Source: Litoditis marina (Eukaryota > Nematoda > Chromadorea > Rhabditida > Rhabditidae). Taken from it: DNA of 64,000 nucleotides. Below the pieces are notes generated by a model, which did not search any database, had not been told where the DNA came from, and saw only the letters and a list, made by a program, of their open reading frames with translations. The position numbers and the translations under genes were made by a program. Shown in pieces: positions 37,001-50,500 of the stretch (the stretch's first letter is position 1; every line of letters begins with the position of its first letter). The stretch spans positions 9,372,304 to 9,436,303 of the forward strand of contig OZ038437.1 in the NCBI GenBank assembly GCA_964036275.1, in the 5' to 3' direction.

Positions 37001-40000
37001 CTATCGCGATGACCTAATGCGTTATTACAGTAGGAAGATCGCTTTTACAAGTTTCCGTGGAGTCCCACGATGTGACCAAAGTGAATAGGAGTTCGGCAGT
37101 CAGAGTCAAGTAATGAAGAATAGCACACTGTTTATTGATTTGATTCATTTCTATGATCTATCGATATGACCTAATGCGTTATTACAGTAGGAAGATTGTT
37201 TTTGGAAGTTTCCGTGGAGTCCCACGATGTGACCAAAATGAGTGGGAATTCAGCAGTCAGAGTCGAGTAATGAAGAATAGCACACTGTTTATTGATTTGA
37301 TTCATTTCTATGATCTATCGAGATGACCTAATGCGTTATTACAGTAGGAAGATTGTTTTTGGAAGTTTCCGTGGAGTCCCACGATGTGACCAAAATGAGT
37401 GGGAATTCAGCAGTCAGAGTCGAGTAATGAAGAATAGCACACTGTTTATTGATTTGATTCATTTCTATGATCTATCGAGATGACCTAATGCGTTATTACA
37501 GTAGGAAGATCGTTTTTGGAAGTTTCCGTGGAGTCCCACGATGTGACCAAAATGAGTGGGAATTCAGCAGTCAGAGTCGAGTAATGAAGAAAAGCACACT
37601 GTTTATTGATTTGATTCATTTCTATGATCTATCGAGATGACCTAATGCGTTATTACAGTAGGAAGAGCGTTTTTGGAAGTTTCCGTGGAGTCCCACGATG
37701 TGACCAAAGTGAATAGGAGTTCGGCAGTCAGAGTCAAGTAATGAAGAATAGCACACTGTTTATTGATTTGATTCATTTCTATGATCTATCGCGATGACCT
37801 AATGCGTTATTACAGTAGGAAGATCGTTTTTGGAAATTTCCGTGGAGTCTCACGATGTGACCAAAATGAGTGGGAATTCAGCAGTCAGAGTCGAGTAATG
37901 AAGAATAGCACACTGTTTATTGATTTGATTCATTTCTATGATCTATCGCGATGACCTAATGCGTTATTACAGTAGGAAGATCGTTTTTGGAAGTTTCCGT
38001 GTAGTCCCACGATGTGACCAAAGTGAATAGGAGTTCGGCAGTCAGAGTCAAGTAATGAAGAATAGCACACTGTTTATTGATTCAATCCATTTCTATGATC
38101 TATCGCGATGACCTAATGCGTTATTACAGTAGGAAGATCGCTTTTACAAGTTTCCGTGGAGTCCCACGATGTGACCAAAGTGAATAGGAGTTCCGCAGTC
38201 AGAGTCAAGTAATGAAGAATAGCACACTGTTTATTGATTTGATTCATTTCTATGATCTATCGTGATGACCTAATGCGTTATTACAGTAGGAAGATAGTTT
38301 TTGGAAGTTTCCGTGGAGTCTCACGATGTGACCAAAGTGAATAGGAGTTCGGCAGTCAGAGTCAAGTAATGAAGAATAGCACACTGTTTATTGATTTGAT
38401 TCATTTCTATGATCTATCGCGATGACCTAATGCGTTATTACAGTAGGAAGATTGTTTTTGGAAGTTTCCGTGGAGTCCCACGATGTGACCAAAATGAGTG
38501 GGAATTCGGCAGTCAGAGTCAAGTAATGAAGAATAGCACACTGTTTATTGATTTTATTCATTTCTATGATCTATCGCGATGACCTAATGCGTTATTACAG
38601 TAGGAAGATTGTTTTTGGAAGTTTCCGTGGAGTCCCACGATGTGACCAAAATGAGTGGGAATTCGGCAGTCAGAGTCAAGTAATGAAGAATAGCACACTG
38701 TTTATTGATTTGATTCATTTCTATGATCTATCGCGATGACCTAATGTGTTATTACAGTAGGAAGATAGTTTTTACAAGTTTCCGTGGAGTCCCACGATGT
38801 GACCAAAATGAGTGGGAATTCAGCAGTCAGAGTCGAGTAATGAAGAATAGCACACTGTTTATTGATTTGATCCATTTCTATGATCTATCGCGATGACCTA
38901 ATGCGTTATTACAGTAGGAAGATAGTTTTTACAAGTTTCCGTGGAGTCCCACGATGTGACCAAAGTGAATAGGAATTCGGCAGTCAGAGTCGAGTAATGA
39001 AGAATAGCACACTGTTTATTGATTTGATCCATTTCTATGATCTATCGCGATGACCTAATGCGTTATTACAGTAGGAAGATAGTTTTTGGAAGTTTCCGTG
39101 GAGTCTCACGATGTGACCAAAGTGAATAGGAGTTCGGCAGTCAGAGTCAAGTAATGAAGAATAGCACACTGTTTATTGATTTGATTCATTTCTATGATCT
39201 ATCGTGATGACCTAATGCGTTATTACAGTAGGAAGATAGTTTTTGGAAGTTTCCGTGGAGTCTCACGATGTGACCAAAGTGAATAGGAGTTCGGCAGTCA
39301 GAGTCAAGTAATGAAGAATAGCACACTGTTTATTGATTTGATTCATTTCTATGATCTATCGCGATGACCTAATGCGTTATTACAGTAGGAAGATTGTTTT
39401 TGGAAGTTTCCGTGGAGTCCCACGATGTGACCAAAATGAGTGGGAATTCGGCAGTCAGAGTCAAGTAATGAAGAATAGCACACTGTTTATTGATTTAATT
39501 CATTTCTATGATCTATCGCGATGACCTAATGCGTTATTACAGTAGGAAGATTGTTTTTGGAAGTTTCCGTGGAGTCCCACGATGTGACCAAAGTGAATAG
39601 GAGTTCGGCAGTCAGAGTCAAGTAATGAAGAATAGCACACTGTTTATTGATTTGATTCATTTCTATGATCTATCGAGATGACCTAATGCGTTATTACAGT
39701 AGGAAGATCGTTTTTGGAAGTTTCCGTGGAGTCCCACGATGTGACCAAAGTGAATAGGAGTTCGGCAGTCAGAGTCAAGTAATGAAGAATAGCACCTGTT
39801 TATTGATTTGATTCATTTCTATGATCTATCGAGATGACCTAATGCGTTATTACAGTAGGAAGATAGTTTTTACAAGTTTCCGTGGAGTCCCACGATGTGA
39901 CCAAAATGAATAGGAGTTCGGCAGTCAGAGTCAAGTAATGAAGAATAGCACACTGTTTATTGATTCAATCCATTTCTATGATCTATCGCGATGACCTAAT

Positions 40001-41529
40001 GCGTTATTACAGTAGGAAGATCGCTTTTACAAGTTTCCGTGGAGTCCCACGATGTGACCAAAATGAGTGGGAATTCGGCAGTCAGAGTCAAGTAATGAAG
40101 AATAGCAAACTGTTTATTGATTCAATCCATTTCTATGATCTATCGCGATGACCTAATGCGTTATTACAGTAGGAAGATAGTTTTTGGAAGTTTCCGTGGA
40201 GTCCCACGATGTGACCAAAGTGAATAGGAGTTCGGCAGTCAGAGTCAAGTAATGAAGAATAGCACACTGTTTATTGATTTGATTCATTTCTATGATCTAT
40301 CGAGATGACCTAATGCGTTATTACAGTAGGAAGATCGTTTTTGGAAGTTTCCGTGGAGTCCCACGATGTGACCAAAATGAGTGGGAATTCAGCAGTCAGA
40401 GTCGAGTAATGAAGAATAGCACACTGTTTATTGATTTGATTCATTTCTATGATCTATCGAGATGACCTAATGCGTTATTACAGTAGGAAGATCGTTTTTG
40501 GAAGTTTCCGTGGAGTCCCACGATGTGACCAAAATGAGTGGGAATTCAGCAGTCAGAGTCGAGTAATGAAGAAAAGCACACTGTTTATTGATTTGATTCA
40601 TTTCTATGATCTATCGAGATGACCTAATGCGTTATTACAGTAGGAAGAGCGTTTTTGGAAGTTTCCGTGGAGTCCCACGATGTGACCAAAGTGAATAGGA
40701 GTTCGGCAGTCAGAGTCAAGTAATGAAGAATAGCACACTGTTTATTGATTTGATTCATTTCTATGATCTATCGCGATGACCTAATGCGTTATTACAGTAG
40801 GAAGATCGTTTTTGGAAATTTCCGTGGAGTCTCACGATGTGACCAAAATGAGTGGGAATTCAGCAGTCAGAGTCGAGTAATGAAGAATAGCACACTGTTT
40901 ATTGATTTGATTCATTTCTATGATCTATCGCGATGACCTAATGCGTTATTACAGTAGGAAGATCGTTTTTGGAAGTTTCCGTGGAGTCCCACGATGTGAC
41001 CAAAGTGAATAGGAGTTCGGCAGTCAGAGTCAAGTAATGAAGAATAGCACACTGTTTATTGATTCAATCCATTTCTATGATCTATCGCGATGACCTAATG
41101 CGTTATTACAGTAGGAAGATCGCTTTTACAAGTTTCCGTGGAGTCCCACGATGTGACCAAAGTGAATAGGAGTTCGGCAGTCAGAGTCAAGTAATGAAGA
41201 ATAGCACACTGTTTATTGATTTGATTCATTTCTATGATCTATCGTGATGACCTAATGCGTTATTACAGTAGGAAGATAGTTTTTGGAAGTTTCCGTGGAG
41301 TCTCACGATGTGACCAAAGTGAATAGGAGTTCGGCAGTCAGAGTCAAGTAATGAAGAATAGCACACTGTTTATTGATTTGATTCATTTCTATGATCTATC
41401 GCGATGACCTAATGCGTTATTACAGTAGGAAGATTGTTTTTGGAAGTTTCCGTGGAGTCCCACGATGTGACCAAAATGAGTGGGAATTCGGCAGTCAGAG
41501 TCAAGTAATGAAGAATAGCACACTGTTTA
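28033..41529. repeat. Higher-order unit A of array 2: 86 monomers, 13497 bp
   Basis: Taken from the marker variant with TTTTATTC at 28033 to its recurrence at 41530. Internal landmarks at 29916, 33525, 35252, 38548 and 39960 give spacings of 12, 23, 11, 21, 9 and 10 monomers. Five one-base-short monomers explain 86 x 157 - 5 = 13497. The same landmark order restarts at 53614. The unit boundary is arbitrary, as in any tandem array. Confidence 0.8.
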
Positions 41530-44500
41530 TTGATTTTATTCATTTCTATGATCTATCGCGATGACCTAATGCGTTATTACAGTAGGAAGATTGTTTTTGG
41601 AAGTTTCCGTGGAGTCCCACGATGTGACCAAAATGAGTGGGAATTCGGCAGTCAGAGTCAAGTAATGAAGAATAGCACACTGTTTATTGATTTGATTCAT
41701 TTCTATGATCTATCGCGATGACCTAATGTGTTATTACAGTAGGAAGATAGTTTTTACAAGTTTCCGTGGAGTCCCACGATGTGACCAAAATGAGTGGGAA
41801 TTCAGCAGTCAGAGTCGAGTAATGAAGAATAGCACACTGTTTATTGATTTGATCCATTTCTATGATCTATCGCGATGACCTAATGCGTTATTACAGTAGG
41901 AAGATAGTTTTTACAAGTTTCCGTGGAGTCCCACGATGTGACCAAAGTGAATAGGAATTCGGCAGTCAGAGTCAAGTAATGAAGAATAGCACACTGTTTA
42001 TTGATTTAATTCATTCCTATGATCTATCGCGATGACCTATTGCGTTCTTACAGTAGGAAGATCGTTTTTGGAAGTTTCCGTGGAGTCCCACGATGTGACC
42101 AAAATGAGTGGGAATTCAGCAGTCAGAGTCGAGTAATGAAGAATAGCACACTGTTTATTGATTTGATTCATTTCTATGATCTATCGAGATGACCTAATGC
42201 GTTATTACAGTAGGAAGATCGTTTTTGGAAGTTTCCGTGGAGTCCCACGATGTGACCAAAGTGAATAGGAGTTCGGCAGTCAGAGTCAAGTAATGAAGAA
42301 TAGCACCTGTTTATTGATTTGATTCATTTCTATGATCTATCGAGATGACCTAATGCGTTATTACAGTAGGAAGATAGTTTTTACAAGTTTCCGTGGAGTC
42401 CCACGATGTGACCAAAGTGAATAGGAGTTCGGCAGTCAGAGTCAAGTAATGAAGAATAGCAAACTGTTTATTGATTCAATCCATTTCTATGATCTATCGC
42501 GATGACCTAATGCGTTATTACAGTAGGAAGATAGTTTTTGGAAGTTTCCGTGGAGTCCCACGATGTGACCAAAGTGAATAGGAGTTCGGCAGTCAGAGTC
42601 AAGTAATGAAGAATAGCACACTGTTTATTGATTTGATTCATTTCTATGATCTATCGAGATGACCTAATGCGTTATTACAGTAGGAAGATCGTTTTTGGAA
42701 GTTTCCGTGGAGTCCCACGATGTGACCAAAATGAGTGGGAATTCAGCAGTCAGAGTCGAGTAATGAAGAAAAGCACACTGTTTATTGATTTGATTCATTT
42801 CTATGATCTATCGAGATGACCTAATGCGTTATTACAGTAGGAAGATCGTTTTTGGAAGTTTCCGTGGAGTCCCACGATGTGACCAAAGTGAATAGGAGTT
42901 CGGCAGTCAGAGTCAAGTAATGAAGAATAGCACACTGTTTATTGATTTGATTCATTTCTATGATCTATCGCGATGACCTAATGCGTTATTACAGTAGGAA
43001 GATCGTTTTTGGAAATTTCCGTGGAGTCTCACGATGTGACCAAAATGAGTGGGAATTCAGCAGTCAGAGTCGAGTAATGAAGAATAGCACACTGTTTATT
43101 GATTTGATTCATTTCTATGATCTATCGCGATGACCTAATGCGTTATTACAGTAGGAAGATCGTTTTTGGAAGTTTCCGTGGAGTCCCACGATGTGACCAA
43201 AGTGAATAGGAGTTCGGCAGTCAGAGTCAAGTAATGAAGAATAGCACACTGTTTATTGATTCAATTAATTTCTATGATCTATCGCGATGACCTAATGCGT
43301 TATTACAGTAGGAAGATCGCTTTTACAAGTTTCCGTGGAGTCCCACGATGTGACCAAAGTGAATAGGAGTTCGGCAGTCAGAGTCAAGTAATGAAGAATA
43401 GCACACTGTTTATTGATTCAATCCATTTCTATGATCTATCGCGATGACCTAATGCGTTATTACAGTAGGAAGATCGTTTTTGGAAGTTTCCGTGGAGTCC
43501 CACGATGTGACCAAAATGAGTGGGAATTCAGCAGTCAGAGTCGAGTAATGAAGAATAGCACACTGTTTATTGATTTGATTCATTTCTATGATCTATCGAG
43601 ATGACCTAATGCGTTATTACAGTAGGAAGATCGTTTTTGGAAGTTTCCGTGGAGTCCCACGATGTGACCAAAATGAGTGGGAATTCAGCAGTCAGAGTCG
43701 AGTAATGAAGAAAAGCACACTGTTTATTGATTTGATTCATTTCTATGATCTATCGAGATGACCTAATGCGTTATTACAGTAGGAAGATCGTTTTTGGAAG
43801 TTTCCGTGGAGTCCCACGATGTGACCAAAGTGAATAGGAGTTCGGCAGTCAGAGTCAAGTAATGAAGAATAGCACACTGTTTATTGATTTGATTCATTTC
43901 TATGATCTATCGCGATGACCTAATGCGTTATTACAGTAGGAAGATCGTTTTTGGAAATTTCCGTGGAGTCTCACGATGTGACCAAAATGAGTGGGAATTC
44001 AGCAGTCAGAGTCGAGTAATGAAGAATAGCACACTGTTTATTGATTTGATTCATTTCTATGATCTATCGCGATGACCTAATGCGTTATTACAGTAGGAAG
44101 ATCGTTTTTGGAAGTTTCCGTGGAGTCCCACGATGTGACCAAAGTGAATAGGAGTTCGGCAGTCAGAGTCAAGTAATGAAGAATAGCACACTGTTTATTG
44201 ATTCAATCCATTTCTATGATCTATCGCGATGACCTAATGCGTTATTACAGTAGGAAGATCGCTTTTACAAGTTTCCGTGGAGTCCCACGATGTGACCAAA
44301 GTGAATAGGAGTTCGGCAGTCAGAGTCAAGTAATGAAGAATAGCACACTGTTTATTGATTTGATTCATTTCTATGATCTATCGTGATGACCTAATGCGTT
44401 ATTACAGTAGGAAGATAGTTTTTGGAAGTTTCCGTGGAGTCTCACGATGTGACCAAAGTGAATAGGAGTTCGGCAGTCAGAGTCAAGTAATGAAGAATAG

Positions 44501-47500
44501 CACACTGTTTATTGATTTGATTCATTTCTATGATCTATCGCGATGACCTAATGCGTTATTACAGTAGGAAGATTGTTTTTGGAAGTTTCCGTGGAGTCCC
44601 ACGATGTGACCAAAATGAGTGGGAATTCGGCAGTCAGAGTCAAGTAATGAAGAATAGCACACTGTTTATTGATTTAATTCATTTCTATGATCTATCGCGA
44701 TGACCTAATGCGTTATTACAGTAGGAAGATTGTTTTTGGAAGTTTCCGTGGAGTCCCACGATGTGACCAAAGTGAATAGGAGTTCGGCAGTCAGAGTCAA
44801 GTAATGAAGAATAGCACACTGTTTATTGATTTGATTCATTTCTATGATCTATCGAGATGACCTAATGCGTTATTACAGTAGGAAGATCGTTTTTGGAAGT
44901 TTCCGTGGAGTCCCACGATGTGACCAAAGTGAATAGGAGTTCGGCAGTCAGAGTCAAGTAATGAAGAATAGCACCTGTTTATTGATTTGATTCATTTCTA
45001 TGATCTATCGAGATGACCTAATGCGTTATTACAGTAGGAAGATAGTTTTTACAAGTTTCCGTGGAGTCCCACGATGTGACCAAAGTGAATAGGAGTTCGG
45101 CAGTCAGAGTCAAGTAATGAAGAATATCACACTGTTTATTGATTCAATCCATTTCTATGATCTATCGCGATGACCTAATGCGTTATTACAGTAGGAAGAT
45201 CGCTTTTACAAGTTTCCGTGGAGTCCCACGATGTGACCAAAGTGAATAGGAGTTCGGCAGTCAGAGTCAAGTAATGAAGAATAGCACACTGTTTATTGAT
45301 TTGATTCATTTCTATGATCTATCGAGATGACCTAATGCGTTATTACAGTAGGAAGATCGTTTTTGGAAGTTTCCGTGGAGTCCCACGATGTGACCAAAGT
45401 GAATAGGAGTTCGGCAGTCAGAGTCAAGTAATGAAGAATAGCACCTGTTTATTGATTTGATTCATTTCTATGATCTATCGAGATGACCTAATGCGTTATT
45501 ACAGTAGGAAGATAGTTTTTACAAGTTTCCGTGGAGTCCCACGATGTGACCAAAGTGAATAGGAGTTCGGCAGTCAGAGTCAAGTAATGAAGAATAGCAC
45601 ACTGTTTATTGATTCAATCCATTTCTATGATCTATCGCGATGACCTAATGCGTTATTACAGTAGGAAGATCGCTTTTACAAGTTTCCGTGGAGTCCCACG
45701 ATGTGACCAAAATGAGTGGGAATTCGGCAGTCAGAGTCAAGTAATGAAGAATAGCAAACTGTTTATTGATTCAATCCATTTCTATGATCTATCGCGATGA
45801 CCTAATGCGTTATTACAGTAGGAAGATAGTTTTTGGAAGTTTCCGTGGAGTCCCACGATGTGACCAAAGTGAATAGGAGTTCGGCAGTCAGAGTCAAGTA
45901 ATGAAGAATAGCACACTGTTTATTGATTTGATTCATTTCTATGATCTATCGAGATGACCTAATGCGTTATTACAGTAGGAAGATCGTTTTTGGAAGTTTC
46001 CGTGGAGTCCCACGATGTGACCAAAATGAGTGGGAATTCAGCAGTCAGAGTCGAGTAATGAAGAATAGCACACTGTTTATTGATTTGATTCATTTCTATG
46101 ATCTATCGAGATGACCTAATGCGTTATTACAGTAGGAAGATTGTTTTTGGAAGTTTCCGTGGAGTCCCACGATGTGACCAAAATGAGTGGGAATTCGGCA
46201 GTCAGAGTCGAGTAATGAAGAATAGCACACTGTTTATTGATTTGATTCATTTCTATGATCTATCGAGATGACCTAATGCGTTATTACAGTAGGAAGATCG
46301 TTTTTGGAAGTTTCCGTGGAGTCCCACGATGTGACCAAAATGAGTGGGAATTCAGCAGTCAGAGTCGAGTAATGAAGAAAAGCACACTGTTTATTGATTT
46401 GATTCATTTCTATGATCTATCGAGATGACCTAATGCGTTATTACAGTAGGAAGATCGTTTTTGGAAGTTTCCGTGGAGTCCCACGATGTGACCAAAGTGA
46501 ATAGGAGTTCGGCAGTCAGAGTCAAGTAATGAAGAATAGCACACTGTTTATTGATTTGATTCATTTCTATGATCTATCGCGATGACCTAATGCGTTATTA
46601 CAGTAGGAAGATCGTTTTTGGAAATTTCCGTGGAGTCTCACGATGTGACCAAAATGAGTGGGAATTCAGCAGTCAGAGTCGAGTAATGAAGAATAGCACA
46701 CTGTTTATTGATTTGATTCATTTCTATGATCTATCGCGATGACCTAATGCGTTATTACAGTAGGAAGATCGTTTTTGGAAGTTTCCGTGGAGTCCCACGA
46801 TGTGACCAAAGTGAATAGGAGTTCGGCAGTCAGAGTCAAGTAATGAAGAATAGCACACTGTTTATTGATTTGATTCATTTCTATGATCTATCGCGATGAC
46901 CTAATGCGTTATTACAGTAGGAAGATCGTTTTTGGAAATTTCCGTGGAGTCTCACGATGTGACCAAAATGAGTGGGAATTCAGCAGTCAGAGTCGAGTAA
47001 TGAAGAATAGCACACTGTTTATTGATTTGATTCATTTCTATGATCTATCGCGATGACCTAATGCGTTATTACAGTAGGAAGATCGTTTTTGGAAGTTTCC
47101 GTGGAGTCCCACGATGTGACCAAAGTGAATAGGAGTTCGGCAGTCAGAGTCAAGTAATGAAGAATAGCACACTGTTTATTGATTCAATTAATTTCTATGA
47201 TCTATCGCGATGACCTAATGCGTTATTACAGTAGGAAGATCGCTTTTACAAGTTTCCGTGGAGTCCCACGATGTGACCAAAGTGAATAGGAGTTCGGCAG
47301 TCAGAGTCAAGTAATGAAGAATAGCACACTGTTTATTGATTCAATCCATTTCTATGATCTATCGCGATGACCTAATGCGTTATTACAGTAGGAAGATCGT
47401 TTTTGGAAGTTTCCGTGGAGTCCCACGATGTGACCAAAATGAGTGGGAATTCAGCAGTCAGAGTCGAGTAATGAAGAATAGCACACTGTTTATTGATTTG

Positions 47501-50500
47501 ATTCATTTCTATGATCTATCGAGATGACCTAATGCGTTATTACAGTAGGAAGATCGTTTTTGGAAGTTTCCGTGGAGTCCCACGATGTGACCAAAATGAG
47601 TGGGAATTCAGCAGTCAGAGTCGAGTAATGAAGAAAAGCACACTGTTTATTGATTTGATTCATTTCTATGATCTATCGAGATGACCTAATGCGTTATTAC
47701 AGTAGGAAGATCGTTTTTGGAAGTTTCCGTGGAGTCCCACGATGTGACCAAAGTGAATAGGAGTTCGGCAGTCAGAGTCAAGTAATGAAGAATAGCACAC
47801 TGTTTATTGATTTGATTCATTTCTATGATCTATCGCGATGACCTAATGCGTTATTACAGTAGGAAGATCGTTTTTGGAAATTTCCGTGGAGTCTCACGAT
47901 GTGACCAAAATGAGTGGGAATTCAGCAGTCAGAGTCGAGTAATGAAGAATAGCACACTGTTTATTGATTTGATTCATTTCTATGATCTATCGCGATGACC
48001 TAATGCGTTATTACAGTAGGAAGATCGTTTTTGGAAGTTTCCGTGGAGTCCCACGATGTGACCAAAGTGAATAGGAGTTCGGCAGTCAGAGTCAAGTAAT
48101 GAAGAATAGCACACTGTTTATTGATTCAATCCATTTCTATGATCTATCGCGATGACCTAATGCGTTATTACAGTAGGAAGATCGCTTTTACAAGTTTCCG
48201 TGGAGTCCCACGATGTGACCAAAGTGAATAGGAGTTCGGCAGTCAGAGTCAAGTAATGAAGAATAGCACACTGTTTATTGATTTGATTCATTTCTATGAT
48301 CTATCGTGATGACCTAATGCGTTATTACAGTAGGAAGATAGTTTTTGGAAGTTTCCGTGGAGTCTCACGATGTGACCAAAGTGAATAGGAGTTCGGCAGT
48401 CAGAGTCAAGTAATGAAGAATAGCACACTGTTTATTGATTTGATTCATTTCTATGATCTATCGCGATGACCTAATGCGTTATTACAGTAGGAAGATTGTT
48501 TTTGGAAGTTTCCGTGGAGTCCCACGATGTGACCAAAATGAGTGGGAATTCGGCAGTCAGAGTCAAGTAATGAAGAATAGCACACTGTTTATTGATTTAA
48601 TTCATTTCTATGATCTATCGCGATGACCTAATGCGTTATTACAGTAGGAAGATTGTTTTTGGAAGTTTCCGTGGAGTCCCACGATGTGACCAAAGTGAAT
48701 AGGAGTTCGGCAGTCAGAGTCAAGTAATGAAGAATAGCACACTGTTTATTGATTTGATTCATTTCTATGATCTATCGAGATGACCTAATGCGTTATTACA
48801 GTAGGAAGATCGTTTTTGGAAGTTTCCGTGGAGTCCCACGATGTGACCAAAGTGAATAGGAGTTCGGCAGTCAGAGTCAAGTAATGAAGAATAGCACCTG
48901 TTTATTGATTTGATTCATTTCTATGATCTATCGAGATGACCTAATGCGTTATTACAGTAGGAAGATAGTTTTTACAAGTTTCCGTGGAGTCCCACGATGT
49001 GACCAAAGTGAATAGGAGTTCGGCAGTCAGAGTCAAGTAATGAAGAATATCACACTGTTTATTGATTCAATCCATTTCTATGATCTATCGCGATGACCTA
49101 ATGCGTTATTACAGTAGGAAGATCGCTTTTACAAGTTTCCGTGGAGTCCCACGATGTGACCAAAGTGAATAGGAGTTCGGCAGTCAGAGTCAAGTAATGA
49201 AGAATAGCACACTGTTTATTGATTTGATTCATTTCTATGATCTATCGATATGACCTAATGCGTTATTACAGTAGGAAGATTGTTTTTGGAAGTTTCCGTG
49301 GAGTCCCACGATGTGACCAAAATGAGTGGGAATTCAGCAGTCAGAGTCGAGTAATGAAGAATAGCACACTGTTTATTGATTTGATTCATTTCTATGATCT
49401 ATCGAGATGACCTAATGCGTTATTACAGTAGGAAGATTGTTTTTGGAAGTTTCCGTGGAGTCCCACGATGTGACCAAAATGAGTGGGAATTCAGCAGTCA
49501 GAGTCGAGTAATGAAGAATAGCACACTGTTTATTGATTTGATTCATTTCTATGATCTATCGAGATGACCTAATGCGTTATTACAGTAGGAAGATCGTTTT
49601 TGGAAGTTTCCGTGGAGTCCCACGATGTGACCAAAATGAGTGGGAATTCAGCAGTCAGAGTCGAGTAATGAAGAAAAGCACACTGTTTATTGATTTGATT
49701 CATTTCTATGATCTATCGAGATGACCTAATGCGTTATTACAGTAGGAAGAGCGTTTTTGGAAGTTTCCGTGGAGTCCCACGATGTGACCAAAGTGAATAG
49801 GAGTTCGGCAGTCAGAGTCAAGTAATGAAGAATAGCACACTGTTTATTGATTTGATTCATTTCTATGATCTATCGCGATGACCTAATGCGTTATTACAGT
49901 AGGAAGATCGTTTTTGGAAATTTCCGTGGAGTCTCACGATGTGACCAAAATGAGTGGGAATTCAGCAGTCAGAGTCGAGTAATGAAGAATAGCACACTGT
50001 TTATTGATTTGATTCATTTCTATGATCTATCGCGATGACCTAATGCGTTATTACAGTAGGAAGATCGTTTTTGGAAGTTTCCGTGTAGTCCCACGATGTG
50101 ACCAAAGTGAATAGGAGTTCGGCAGTCAGAGTCAAGTAATGAAGAATAGCACACTGTTTATTGATTCAATCCATTTCTATGATCTATCGCGATGACCTAA
50201 TGCGTTATTACAGTAGGAAGATCGCTTTTACAAGTTTCCGTGGAGTCCCACGATGTGACCAAAGTGAATAGGAGTTCCGCAGTCAGAGTCAAGTAATGAA
50301 GAATAGCACACTGTTTATTGATTTGATTCATTTCTATGATCTATCGTGATGACCTAATGCGTTATTACAGTAGGAAGATAGTTTTTGGAAGTTTCCGTGG
50401 AGTCTCACGATGTGACCAAAGTGAATAGGAGTTCGGCAGTCAGAGTCAAGTAATGAAGAATAGCACACTGTTTATTGATTTGATTCATTTCTATGATCTA

